Source of the DNA: Streptomyces microflavus
GTDB taxonomy: Bacteria; Actinomycetota; Actinomycetes; Streptomycetales; Streptomycetaceae
Length of the DNA: 64,000 bases
Assembly (NCBI RefSeq): GCF_014650075.1
Contig: NZ_BMUG01000011.1
Location: forward strand, 1 to 64,000
Reading direction: 5' to 3'
Positions within the stretch are counted from its first letter, which is position 1. The number at the start of each line of letters is the position of its first letter. Made by a program: the position numbers and the translations under genes. Below are positions 1 through 8,677 of the stretch, one piece after another. Below the pieces are notes generated by a model. It was not told the DNA's origin and did no database searches. It saw nothing but the letters and a program-made list of their open reading frames with translations.

Positions 1-38
1 GAGCTGACTGGTACTAATAGGCCGAGGGCTTGTCCTCA
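1..38 (+). rRNA. 23S ribosomal RNA, 3' end only (partial)
   Basis: The first bases (GACTGGTACTAATAGGCCGA) are the conserved 3' tip of actinobacterial 23S rRNA. The rest of the gene lies upstream of the window. The exact mature 3' end is approximate. It is followed after about 110 nt by 5S rRNA in the usual 16S-23S-5S order. Confidence 0.9.
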
Positions 39-146
39 GTTGCTCGCGTCCACTGTGTTGTTCCCGGGTTGCGAACAGTTATCGCACCGGTTGAACAGTT
101 TCACTACTTAATTGAAGAGTGTGCTTGTTCGCTAGAACCCGATAGG

Positions 147-266
147 GTTTCGGTGGTCATTGCGTTAGGGAAACGCCCGGTTACATTCCGAACCCGGAAG
201 CTAAGCCTTTCAGCGCCGATGGTACTGCAGGGGGGACCCTGTGGGAGAGTAGGACGCCGCCGAACA
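147..266 (+). rRNA. rrf: 5S ribosomal RNA
   Basis: About 120 nt with the standard bacterial 5S blocks: a CGGTGGTCAT start, the CCGAACCCGGAAGCTAAG loop B/C region and a 3' CGCCGCCGAAC that pairs with the 5' end (terminal helix about 149-156 with 257-264). It lies directly after 23S and before a strong terminator, so it is the last gene of an rRNA operon. The ends are placed to within a few bases. Confidence 0.96.
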
Positions 267-273
267 ATCTTTC

Positions 274-325
274 AAGGACCCCTGGTCCCAGCGTTCACGC
301 TGGGACCAGGGGTCCTTTTGTTTTT
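274..325 (+). terminator. rRNA operon intrinsic terminator
   Basis: A perfect 20-bp inverted repeat (274-293 with 298-317) closes on a TTCA tetraloop and is followed by a T-rich tail (TTGTTTTTG). This is a strong Rho-independent terminator 8 nt after 5S and ends the rRNA transcript. Confidence 0.95.
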
Positions 326-392
326 GTCGAAGCGCGTCGGACGGTCGGCTGCGCGAGAATGTCTGTGGTACCCGAAGACAGGAGTCACACCC

Positions 393-2648
393 ATGTCCAC
401 CAACTCTCCCGACGATCGTCCGGAGCGCGAGCCGCGTCGCCGGGACGGTGGTGACCGGGGCGGTTTCCGCGGTGGTCGTGACGACCGGTCCGGTTCCGCA
501 GCTCCTCGCCGTGACAACGACCGCGGCCCTCGCCGTGATGACAGCCGGCCGACCGGTGGTGGCGCCGGTGGCGGCTTCCGCCGCGATGACCGGGATCGTG
601 ACCGGGACCGTGGGCCGCGTCGTGATGACAACCGTGGCGGTAGCACCGGTGGTGGGTTCCGTCGGGACGACAACCGTGGCGGTAGCACCGGTGGTGGGTT
701 CCGTCGGGACGACAACCGTGGTGGCAACACCGGCGGTGGCTTCCGTCGCGATGCTGATCGTGGTGGCCGTCCCAGTGGTGGTGGGTTCGAGCGTCGTGAC
801 GACCGGCCGCGTGGGCCTCGTCGCGATGACGACCGGCCCAGCGGCGGCGGCTTCCCCCGTGACGACCGTGGTGGCAAGGCCGGTGGCGGCTTCCGTCGCG
901 ATGACAACCGTGGCGGTAGCACCGGTGGCGGTTACCGCCGTGACGATCGTGGTGGTCGACCCGCCGGTGGTGGGTTCGAGCGTCGTGATGACCGGCCGCG
1001 TGGGCCTCGTCGTGACGACGACCGGCCCAGCGGTGGCGGTTTCCGCCGTGACGACAACCGTGGTGGCAACGCCGGCGGTGGGTTCCGTCGCGATGATGAT
1101 CGTGGTGGCAACACCGGCGGTGGCTTCCGTCGGGACGACAACCGCGGTGGCAACACCGGTGGCGGTTTCCGTCGCGATGATGATCGTGGTGGCAACACCG
1201 GCGGTGGCTTCCGTCGGGACGACAACCGCGGTGGCAACACCGGTGGCGGTTTCCGTCGCGATGATGATCGTGGTGGCCGTCCCAGTGGTGGTGGGTTCGA
1301 GCGTCGTGACGATCGGCCGCGTGGGCCGCGTCGCGACGACGACCGGCCCAGCGGCGGCGGTTTCCGCCGTGACGACACCCGCGGTGGTAACACCGGCGGT
1401 GGGTTCCGCCGGGACGACAACCGCGGTGGCAACACCGGCGGTGGCTTCCGGCGTGATGACAACCGTGGCAGTAGCACCGGTGGTGGCGGGCCCCGCCGTG
1501 ACGACCGGGACCGCGATCAGGCTCGTGGGCCTCGTCGCGATGACGACCGTGGTGGTTACCGCGGTGGTCAGCAGCGTGACGACAGCCGTGACGGCCGTCC
1601 CAGTGGTGGTGGGTTCGAGCGTCGTGACGACCGGCCGCGTGGGCCGCGTCGCGACGACGACCGGCCCAGCGGCGGTGGCTTCCGCCGTGATGACAACCGC
1701 GGTGGCGGCTCCGGCGGCGGTTTCCGCCGTGACGATCGTGGTGGTCGGCCCGCTGGTGGCCAGCGTGACGACCGTGACCGTGGCGGATTCCGTGGCCGTG
1801 ACGACCGGGACCGGGACCGTGAGTCGATCAAGCGGCTGCCCATCCCCGACGACGTCACCGGTCAGGAGATCGACAAGGACGTACGCCAGGAGCTCATGAG
1901 CCTGCCGAAGACCCTTGCCGAGGATGTCGCGCGCAACCTCGTCATGGTGGCCCGGCTGCTCGACGAGGACCCGGAGGAGGCGTACGCGTACGCCCGTATC
2001 GCTCTGCGGCTGGCCTCGCGCGTCGCCGCCGTCCGGGAAGCGGCCGGGTTCGCGGCCTACGCGACGCAGAGGTACGCGGAGGCGCTCGCCGAGTTCCGGG
2101 CGTCCCGGCGGATGACCGGGTCCGTGGACCTGTGGCCCGTCATGGCGGACTGTGAGCGTGGTCTCGGCCGGCCCGAGCGGGCGATGGCCATGGCGGGCGA
2201 GCCCGAGGTGCAGAAGCTGGACAAGGCCGGCCAGGTCGAGATGCGGCTGGTGGCCGCCGGAGCCCGTCGTGACATGGGGCAGATCGACGCCGCCATCGTC
2301 ACGCTGCAGGGCCCCGAGCTCGCCTCCAGCTCCGTCCAGCCGTGGACGCCGCGTCTTCGCTACGCCTACGCGGACGCGCTGCTCGAGGCGGGGCGCGAGG
2401 ACGAGGCCCGTGAGTGGTTCGGCAAGGCCCTGGAGGCCGACAAGGACGGCTCGACCGACGCGTCGGACCGGCTGGCCGAGCTGGACGGTGTGGAGTTCGT
2501 CGACGCCCTGGGTGACGACGAGGTCGTGGAGTCCGCCGATGCCGCTGAGGCCGTCGGTACTGTTCCGTCCGTCGACGACGCGCCCGAGGGCGACGACGAG
2601 GACGACGAGGACGAGGACGAGCGTGGCGACGAGGCTGCCAAGGCCTAG
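393..2648 (+). CDS. Tetratricopeptide-repeat protein with long Arg/Gly/Asp-rich repeat region
   Basis: 751 aa from the ATG at 393, which has a GGAG 5-10 nt upstream; the same frame is open upstream through 5S rRNA, which is not coding. Residues about 1-476 are low complexity, built from RRDDNRGGNTGGGF-like units. A larger unit containing GGGFERRDDRPRGPRRDDDR occurs four times. Residues about 477-690 are helical and TPR-like (ALAEFRASRRMTGS, ALLEAGREDEAREWFGKAL). The last 60 residues are very acidic (DDEDDEDEDE). In mycobacteria a TPR protein (Rv1691) holds the matching place upstream of a phosphatase and tlyA. RGG-type tracts often bind RNA, so a role in RNA or ribosome biology is an inference from composition and from its place next to rRNA. 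No enzyme motif is seen. Confidence 0.85.
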   Translation: MSTNSPDDRPEREPRRRDGGDRGGFRGGRDDRSGSAAPRRDNDRGPRRDDSRPTGGGAGGGFRRDDRDRDRDRGPRRDDNRGGSTGGGFRRDDNRGGSTGGGFRRDDNRGGNTGGGFRRDADRGGRPSGGGFERRDDRPRGPRRDDDRPSGGGFPRDDRGGKAGGGFRRDDNRGGSTGGGYRRDDRGGRPAGGGFERRDDRPRGPRRDDDRPSGGGFRRDDNRGGNAGGGFRRDDDRGGNTGGGFRRDDNRGGNTGGGFRRDDDRGGNTGGGFRRDDNRGGNTGGGFRRDDDRGGRPSGGGFERRDDRPRGPRRDDDRPSGGGFRRDDTRGGNTGGGFRRDDNRGGNTGGGFRRDDNRGSSTGGGGPRRDDRDRDQARGPRRDDDRGGYRGGQQRDDSRDGRPSGGGFERRDDRPRGPRRDDDRPSGGGFRRDDNRGGGSGGGFRRDDRGGRPAGGQRDDRDRGGFRGRDDRDRDRESIKRLPIPDDVTGQEIDKDVRQELMSLPKTLAEDVARNLVMVARLLDEDPEEAYAYARIALRLASRVAAVREAAGFAAYATQRYAEALAEFRASRRMTGSVDLWPVMADCERGLGRPERAMAMAGEPEVQKLDKAGQVEMRLVAAGARRDMGQIDAAIVTLQGPELASSSVQPWTPRLRYAYADALLEAGREDEAREWFGKALEADKDGSTDASDRLAELDGVEFVDALGDDEVVESADAAEAVGTVPSVDDAPEGDDEDDEDEDERGDEAAKA
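615..1790 (+). repeat. Intragenic tandem repeat array encoding the RDD/GGG tract
   Basis: Direct repeats of mostly 42 bp (14 codons), for example the unit at about 1110-1151 copied again around 1194-1235, mixed with a higher-order unit near 770-850, 955-1040, 1285-1365 and 1590-1685. Copies are nearly identical at DNA level, including silent positions. This points to recent expansion by slippage or unequal recombination. The composition opens spurious reading frames on both strands. Confidence 0.85.
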
Positions 2649-2660
2649 TCGCTGAATCGG

Positions 2661-2700
2661 AAAGGGGCGGTACTCCCTCGGGAGTGCCGCCCCTTTCTGT
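2661..2700. terminator. Bidirectional terminator between convergent genes
   Basis: A 16-bp stem (2661-2676 with 2681-2696) closes on a CTCG loop. It starts with AAA and ends with TTTC-T, so it can serve the TPR gene from the left and the convergent DUF1015 gene from the right. Confidence 0.9.
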
Positions 2701-2715
2701 TTGCCCTCGGCCTCG

Positions 2716-3993
2716 TCAGTCGACGGTCAGGCTGCGCATGACCAGGCCCGTCGCCGGCTTCGGGCCGAAGGATGTCGACTTACGGGGCATGGTGACGCCC
2801 TGCCTGGCCAGGTCCCGGACGACCTCTTCGCGTACCGGGTGCATCAGCACCGCCGTGGCGCCGAGGCGTTCGGCCTGCTCGACGGCTGCCTCGGTGTCGT
2901 GGATGTAGCCGATGTGCTCGGGGGCGTCGGGGATCTGCCACACGTCGTCCAGCAGCGCGGAGTGGAGGACCGTCGCGTCCAGGGTGCGCCACGCCTCGGG
3001 GCGGTCCGTCCGGATCGTACGGGCCAGCAGGGCCGGGTCCGGGCGGTCCACCAGGTGGAAGCCGCCGTCGCCGGCGAGGAGGAACGCGTTGCCCTCCGCC
3101 GCCGCGCCGGCCAGGGCGTCGAGCGCGCGGGGGAGCGGGCCCTCGACCGTACGGACCCGGAAGAGGCCCGCGAGTCCTTCGAGCGCCCGGGCGACCGGCA
3201 GGCCGCGCAACAGCCGGTGGATCGCGCGGACCTGGAGCGGGTGGCGGGTCGTGTCGACGAGGAGGACGAGGCCGAAGTCCCAGGGGCCCGGCGCGGTCTG
3301 TTCCCGCTGGAGCCGGAGGTAGGTGGCCCAGCGGTGGTGGCCGTCGGCGATCAGCGCCTGGTGCCGGGCCAGGTCCGTCTCGATCTCGGTGCGCTCGGCG
3401 GGGTCCGTGACGGCCCAGAGGCGGTGGTGGAACCCGTCCTCCGTCGTGGTGGAGAGCAGCGGGGGGCGCTCGGCCGTGCGCTCGATTACTGCCGCGGTGC
3501 CTTCCTCGGCGCCGTCGCTGCGGTAGGTCAGCAGCAGCGGTTCCAGGTGGGCCTGCATCGTGCGCATCAGCTCCGCGCGGTCCGCGACGATGTCGTCCAT
3601 GACGTCCTCGTGCGGCAGCACGATCCCGTCGGCGGCGGGGGACAGTGCCAGGGCGCCGATCAGGCCGCGCTGGAGGATCTCGTCGTTGCGCTGCTCGTAG
3701 ACGTACAGCGTGGGTGCCGGGTCCGGGGCGATGACGCCTTCGGCCAGCCAGCGCTCCAGTGTCCTCGCCGCCTGCCGGTGCCGGTCCTCGGCGGTGTCCG
3801 CCTGGGGGAGGATGAGGCGCACGATGTTGTGCGGGTCCGCCGATTCCAGGTGGTGCAGACCGTCCGGCCTGACGACCACGTCGTACGGCGGCGAGGTCAC
3901 CGCGGCAAGGCTGCCGACCCGCTCGGGGACGTAACGCAGTCCGCGGAACGGGATCAGCCGCAGCCCCTGCTCGTCGGGACCTGAAGTGTTCAT
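2716..3993 (-). CDS. DUF1015 family protein
   Basis: 425 aa from the ATG at 3993. Conserved blocks of the DUF1015 family are visible: a start of LRLIPFRGLRY, then SPPYDVV, HNIVRLILP, an ADGHHRW-type motif (IADGHHRWATYLR) and HPVREEVV near the end. The family is widespread and includes SerK-type ADP-dependent serine kinases in archaea; the bacterial role is not settled. I prefer the start at 3993 over the ATG at 4014 because a TACGAT -10 (4000-4005 on this strand) ends 6 nt before it, which suggests a leaderless mRNA. It is divergent from the HAD phosphatase gene. Confidence 0.85.
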   Translation of the reverse strand: MNTSGPDEQGLRLIPFRGLRYVPERVGSLAAVTSPPYDVVVRPDGLHHLESADPHNIVRLILPQADTAEDRHRQAARTLERWLAEGVIAPDPAPTLYVYEQRNDEILQRGLIGALALSPAADGIVLPHEDVMDDIVADRAELMRTMQAHLEPLLLTYRSDGAEEGTAAVIERTAERPPLLSTTTEDGFHHRLWAVTDPAERTEIETDLARHQALIADGHHRWATYLRLQREQTAPGPWDFGLVLLVDTTRHPLQVRAIHRLLRGLPVARALEGLAGLFRVRTVEGPLPRALDALAGAAAEGNAFLLAGDGGFHLVDRPDPALLARTIRTDRPEAWRTLDATVLHSALLDDVWQIPDAPEHIGYIHDTEAAVEQAERLGATAVLMHPVREEVVRDLARQGVTMPRKSTSFGPKPATGLVMRSLTVD

Positions 3994-4064
3994 TTGAGCA
4001 TCGTATGTGTGCATGGGGCATGCGCGATGATCGGGGGAGAGGCACGAATGAGGAGCAGAGTCAT

Positions 4065-5117
4065 ATGAGCCAGCAGCACGACAGGTACCGGCCGTCGGGG
4101 AGCAGTACGGCGCTGAGCGAGGCGTACGACACGGCTCTCCTCGACCTGGACGGGGTGGTGTACGCGGGCGGTGAGGCGATCGTCCACGCCGTCGCCTCGC
4201 TGTCCACCGCGCGGGACGACGGGATGCACCTCGCGTACGTCACCAACAACGCGCTGCGCCCGCCGGACGCGGTGGCGGAGCACCTGACGGAGCTGGGCGT
4301 GCCCGCCGAGGCCGCCGACGTGATCACCTCGGCCCAGGCGGTCGCCCGGCTGATGGCCGATCAGCTGCCCGCCGGGTCCCGGGTGCTGGTCATCGGGGGC
4401 GAAGGGCTGCTGGTCGCCCTGCGGGAGCGCGGCCTGGTGCCGGTGGAGTCGGCGGACGACGACCCGGTGGCCGTGGTCCAGGGGTACGGGGGGCCGGACC
4501 TGGCGTGGGGGCGGTTCGCCGAGGCGAGCTACGCCGTCGCGCGCGGGCTGCCGTGGTACGCGTCCAACACGGACCTGACCATTCCGGGTGCCCGGGGCAT
4601 CGCGCCGGGCAACGGCGCCGCCGTGGAGGTCGTACGGATCGCCACCGGGGCCGAACCGCAGGTCGCGGGGAAGCCGCTGCCGCCGATGCACCGGGAGACC
4701 GTGCTGCGGACCGGGGCGAAGCGGCCGCTCGTCGTCGGGGACCGGCTGGACACGGACATCGAGGGCGCGTTCAACGGGGGCGTGGACTCGCTGCTCGTCC
4801 TGACCGGGGTGACGGACGCGGCCCAGCTGCTCGCCGCGCCCCCGCAGCACCGCCCGACGTACGTGGACCGGGACCTGCGGGGGCTGCTGACCGGGCAGCC
4901 CGAGGTCACGTCGGAGGGGGCGGAGGGCGATCCGGCCCCCGTGTTCCGTTGCGGGGGGTGGGCCGCGGTCGTACGCGACGGGGAGACCCTGGTCCTGGAG
5001 GGCGAGGGAGATCCGCTCGACGGACTGCGGGCGCTCTGCGGCGCCGCGTGGACCTTCGCCGGGGACGGGGTGTGCGGGCTGGACAGCGAGAAGGCCGTCA
5101 CCGAGCTGGGGTTGTAG
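4065..5117 (+). CDS. HAD-IIA family sugar/glycerol phosphate phosphatase
   Basis: 350 aa. The ATG at 4065 has a GAGGAGC ribosome site 7-14 nt upstream. HAD motif I is TALLDLDGVVYAG (about residues 26-38), motif II lies in the YVTNN block, and motif III/IV is GDRLDTDIEGA with the preceding KP (GKPLPPMH). These fit the NagD/4-nitrophenylphosphatase subfamily with a C2 cap. The position before tlyA matches mycobacterial Rv1692, reported as a glycerol-3-phosphate phosphatase; that activity here is inference. The C-terminal about 70 residues (FRCGGWAAVVRDGETLVL) are an extra domain shared with actinobacterial homologues. Confidence 0.88.
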   Translation: MSQQHDRYRPSGSSTALSEAYDTALLDLDGVVYAGGEAIVHAVASLSTARDDGMHLAYVTNNALRPPDAVAEHLTELGVPAEAADVITSAQAVARLMADQLPAGSRVLVIGGEGLLVALRERGLVPVESADDDPVAVVQGYGGPDLAWGRFAEASYAVARGLPWYASNTDLTIPGARGIAPGNGAAVEVVRIATGAEPQVAGKPLPPMHRETVLRTGAKRPLVVGDRLDTDIEGAFNGGVDSLLVLTGVTDAAQLLAAPPQHRPTYVDRDLRGLLTGQPEVTSEGAEGDPAPVFRCGGWAAVVRDGETLVLEGEGDPLDGLRALCGAAWTFAGDGVCGLDSEKAVTELGL

Positions 5118-5188
5118 CAGTAGAGGCAGCGGTGGCCGGGGGGCCGTCCGGGGGTCTGACCGGTGGTCCGGGACGAGGGGCGCCAAGA

Positions 5189-5207
5189 GGAAGATAGGCT
5201 AACCTAA
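5189..5207 (+). promoter_or_regulatory. Iron box (DmdR1/IdeR-type operator)
   Basis: The 19-bp site matches the consensus TTAGGTTAGGCTAACCTAA at 15 positions, with the 3' 13 bases perfect (TAGGCTAACCTAA). It lies about 70 bp before the siderophore ABC ATPase gene. This predicts iron-dependent repression of that gene. Confidence 0.8.
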
Positions 5208-5275
5208 CTTGGTGTTGATCGGTGGCCTGTCCGGCCCTGATCCGCCGGACACCCCCTGCCTCCGGGAGTACGACC

Positions 5276-6076
5276 ATGCAGCGCCTCACCGCAGAATCGG
5301 TGACCCTCGGCTACGACCAGCGGGTCATCGCCGAGGATCTCTCGGTCGAGATACCCGACAACTCCTTCACGGTGATCGTCGGGCCCAACGCCTGCGGCAA
5401 GTCGACCCTGTTGCGCTCGCTCGCCCGGATGCTGAAGCCGAGCCGGGGGCAGGTGCTGCTGGACGGGCAGATCATCCACCAGCTGCCCGCGAAGAAGGTC
5501 GCGCGCACGCTCGGGCTGCTGCCGCAGTCCTCCATCGCCCCCGACGGCATCACCGTCGCCGACCTCGTCGCCCGGGGCCGCTACCCCCACCAGGGGCTGC
5601 TGCGGCAGTGGTCGCCGGAGGACGAGCGGGTGGTCCAGGAGTCCATGGACTCGACCGGGGTCGCCGAGCTGGCCGACCGCTATGTCGACGAACTGTCCGG
5701 CGGGCAGCGGCAGCGGGTCTGGATCGCCATGGCACTGGCCCAGCAGACGCCGCTGCTGCTGCTCGACGAGCCGACGACGTTCCTCGACATCCAGCACCAG
5801 ATCGATGTCCTCGACCTGTGTGCGGAGCTGCACGAGACGCAGGGGCGCACGCTGGTCGCCGTGCTCCACGATCTGAACCATGCCGCGCGGTACGCCACGC
5901 ACCTCATCGCGATGCGGGACGGGGCGATCGTCGCGGAGGGTGCGCCTTCGGACGTGGTCGACGCGGAGCTGGTGGAGCGGGTGTTCGGGATGCGGTGCCA
6001 GGTGATCGACGATCCCGAGACCGGGACGCCGCTCGTCGTGCCGGCCGCCCGCAAGGCGCGCAAGGTTGCCGCCTGA
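5276..6076 (+). CDS. Ferric-siderophore ABC transporter ATP-binding protein
   Basis: 266 aa, FecE/FepC type. Walker A is GPNACGKST (about residue 37), the signature is LSGGQRQR, Walker B is LLLLDEPTT and the H-loop is VLHDLNHA. The start ATG at 5276 begins the conserved MQRLTAESVTLGY block. The iron box just upstream supports iron uptake. No permease or binding-protein gene lies within the window nearby, so it must serve a transporter encoded elsewhere. Confidence 0.9.
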   Translation: MQRLTAESVTLGYDQRVIAEDLSVEIPDNSFTVIVGPNACGKSTLLRSLARMLKPSRGQVLLDGQIIHQLPAKKVARTLGLLPQSSIAPDGITVADLVARGRYPHQGLLRQWSPEDERVVQESMDSTGVAELADRYVDELSGGQRQRVWIAMALAQQTPLLLLDEPTTFLDIQHQIDVLDLCAELHETQGRTLVAVLHDLNHAARYATHLIAMRDGAIVAEGAPSDVVDAELVERVFGMRCQVIDDPETGTPLVVPAARKARKVAA

Positions 6077-6116
6077 GGATCGGTGAACGGGTGCGGGTGG
6101 CACCCTGGTGGGCGCT

Positions 6117-6146
6117 TTGTCCTCAATTGCCGGACGGGCTTGATTG
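6117..6146. repeat. Dispersed Streptomyces palindromic repeat (TCAATTGCCGGACGGGCTTGA type)
   Basis: The sequence TCCTCAATTGCCGGACGGGC followed by TTGATT resembles the short palindromic element commonly seen at gene ends in streptomycetes (TCAAGCCCGTCCGGCGATTGA on the other strand). It lies between the convergent ABC ATPase and SCP2-like genes and can fold into a hairpin, so it may also terminate transcription. Confidence 0.6.
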
Positions 6147-6176
6147 TGCCGCCGCACGTCCTGGGAGAGCTGCTTG

Positions 6177-6524
6177 CTACAGCAGCGATCTCAGTTTCAG
6201 CAGGTCCCTGAAGCCGGCCTCCAGGCGTACGCGGCCCGATGCCCACGCCTTCGCGAAGTTCAGGTCGCCGTCGATCAGGGCCACCAGGTCGTCGCCCGTC
6301 ATCGCCAGCCTGATCTCCGCCTTCTCGCGGGGCGGGCCCTCGACCGTGTCCTCGACCTGGATCCGGCCGTCGGCCAGGCGGCCGGTGAACGTGATGTCGA
6401 GGTCCTTGATGTGACAGCTCAGCGAGCGGTCGAGCGCGGCGGCGCCGCGTACGTCGCCGTCGGCCGTCGCGAGGTTGTCCGAAAGTCTTCTCAGTGCGCT
6501 GCGGCACTCCGCCATGGTCGCCAT
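6177..6524 (-). CDS. SCP2 sterol-binding-domain-like small protein
   Basis: 115 aa from the ATG at 6524. It shows the one-domain SCP2 pattern: SLSCHIKDLDITFTGRLADG, RIQVEDTVEGPPREKAEIRLAMTGDDLVALIDG, then the NFAKAWASGRVRLEAGF motif typical of SCP2 folds, which bind lipids. The ligand is unknown. It is divergent from the 94-aa gene at 6567 with only 42 bp between starts. Confidence 0.75.
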   Translation of the reverse strand: MATMAECRSALRRLSDNLATADGDVRGAAALDRSLSCHIKDLDITFTGRLADGRIQVEDTVEGPPREKAEIRLAMTGDDLVALIDGDLNFAKAWASGRVRLEAGFRDLLKLRSLL

Positions 6525-6566
6525 CGTGCTCGACGGTACACCGGCCCGTCGCGGTAGCGTTTCGGC

Positions 6567-6851
6567 ATGAGCGACTTGATGCCGGAGGCGGGAACGCCGC
6601 CCATGAGCATGCCCGAGGAGCCCACGCCCCTGGGCGTCGGGCGCACCCCCACCGGCCGGGCCGAGGTCGACGGGCTGCTGGGGCGGCTGGCGGATGCGGA
6701 CCACCTCCCGGCGGACGGGCACGCCGAGGTGTACGAGGATGTACACCGTGGGCTCAAGTCCGCGCTGACCTCGCTGGACGCCCGTCCGGCCGCACCCGGG
6801 CCCGGTCCCGTACCGGCGCCTTCGTACGACACGCACAACAACAGGAGCTGA
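6567..6851 (+). CDS. Conserved small actinobacterial protein upstream of tlyA
   Basis: 94 aa, beginning MSDLMPEAGTPPM and containing TGRAEVDGLLGRLADADHLP followed by a short helix (EVYEDVHRGLKSALTSL) and a Pro-rich tail. A small gene of this kind sits between the HAD phosphatase and tlyA in mycobacteria (Rv1693). Its end is 7 nt before tlyA, so the two are probably cotranscribed and the tlyA ribosome site (ACAGGAG) lies in its last codons. No function is known to me. Confidence 0.75.
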   Translation: MSDLMPEAGTPPMSMPEEPTPLGVGRTPTGRAEVDGLLGRLADADHLPADGHAEVYEDVHRGLKSALTSLDARPAAPGPGPVPAPSYDTHNNRS

Positions 6852-6858
6852 ACCGAAC

Positions 6859-7670
<812 letters not shown>

Positions 7671-7674
<4 letters not shown>

Positions 7675-8576
7675 CGACGAATGCGGCACGAACAGTCTTT
7701 CTTTTGGCGCACACCGGCCGTCCGGCCGCGATCCGCAGCGCGGAGCTCGTGGTGCAGGGGCTGCTGCGCAACGGGCTCGGCGTGCGGGTCCTGGCGACCG
7801 AGGCGGCGGATCTGCCGCTCCCGGACACCGTGGAGACGGTCACTGACACCTCACCCTCCGCCGTGGACGGCTGCGAGCTGCTGATCGTCCTGGGCGGTGA
7901 CGGCACCCTGCTGCGCGGCGCGGAGTTCTCCCGCGCCTCGGGGGTGCCGATGCTCGGCGTCAACCTGGGCCGCGTCGGCTTCCTCGCCGAGGCCGAGCGC
8001 GACGACCTCGACAAGGTGGTCTCCCGGGTCGTCACCCGCGACTACGACGTCGAGGAGCGCATGACGATCGACGTCATCGTGCACAGCAACGGTGACATCG
8101 TGCACACCGACTGGGCGCTCAACGAGGCGGCCGTGCAGAAGGTGTCGCCCGAGCGGATGCTGGAGGTCGTGCTGGAGATCGACGGCCGTCCGGTCACCGG
8201 GTTCGGCTGCGACGGGATCGTCTGTGCGACCCCGACCGGTTCGACGGCGTACGCCTTCTCGGCGGGCGGGCCGGTCGTCTGGCCCGAGGTGGAGGCGCTG
8301 CTGATGGTCCCGATCAGCGCCCACGCCCTGTTCGCCAAGCCGCTGGTGACCTCTCCGACCTCGGTGCTCGCCGTCGAGGTCCAGCCGCACACCCCGCACG
8401 GGGTGCTCTGGTGCGACGGGCGGCGGACCGTGGAGCTGCCCGCCGGCGCGCGGGTCGAAGTTCGGCGCGGAGCGGTGCCCGTACGGCTGGCGCGGCTGCA
8501 CCAGGCCTCGTTCACGGACCGTCTGGTGGCGAAGTTCGCGCTGCCTGTCTCGGGGTGGCGGGGCGCGCCGCACTGA
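7671..8576 (+). CDS. nadK: NAD kinase
   Basis: 301 aa. Starts at TTG 7671, overlapping the tlyA stop (TTGA), with GGAGGGG upstream. The kinase motif GGDGTLLRGAE, the NLGRVGFLAE block and the conserved CDGIVCATPTGSTAYAFSAGGP region are all present. It phosphorylates NAD to NADP. It is translationally coupled to tlyA, the order seen across actinobacteria. Confidence 0.95.
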
Positions 8577-8677
8577 CGGTCCCCGGGAGCGCCGGTGGCC
8601 CCCGTCCTACCCGGGAGAGTGAATCCGGGAGTGGGGGCCGTCGCGCGTCCGGCCCGGGACCTCGTAAGGTCATGTCC

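Noticed and set aside
30..392. Upstream extension of the repeat-protein frame
   Set aside because: It runs through 23S-5S spacer, 5S rRNA and the terminator; the ATG at 393 has a ribosome site.
615..1790. CRISPR-like periodic repeats
   Set aside because: Units are contiguous 42-bp coding repeats without unique spacers and translate as a regular peptide repeat.
272..1858. Arg/Pro/Ser-rich open frames on the minus strand and a Val/Thr/Ala-rich frame on the plus strand within the repeat region
   Set aside because: They are by-products of the RDD/GGG repeat; composition is unnatural, no start signals, and the TPR-protein frame alone continues into a normal domain.
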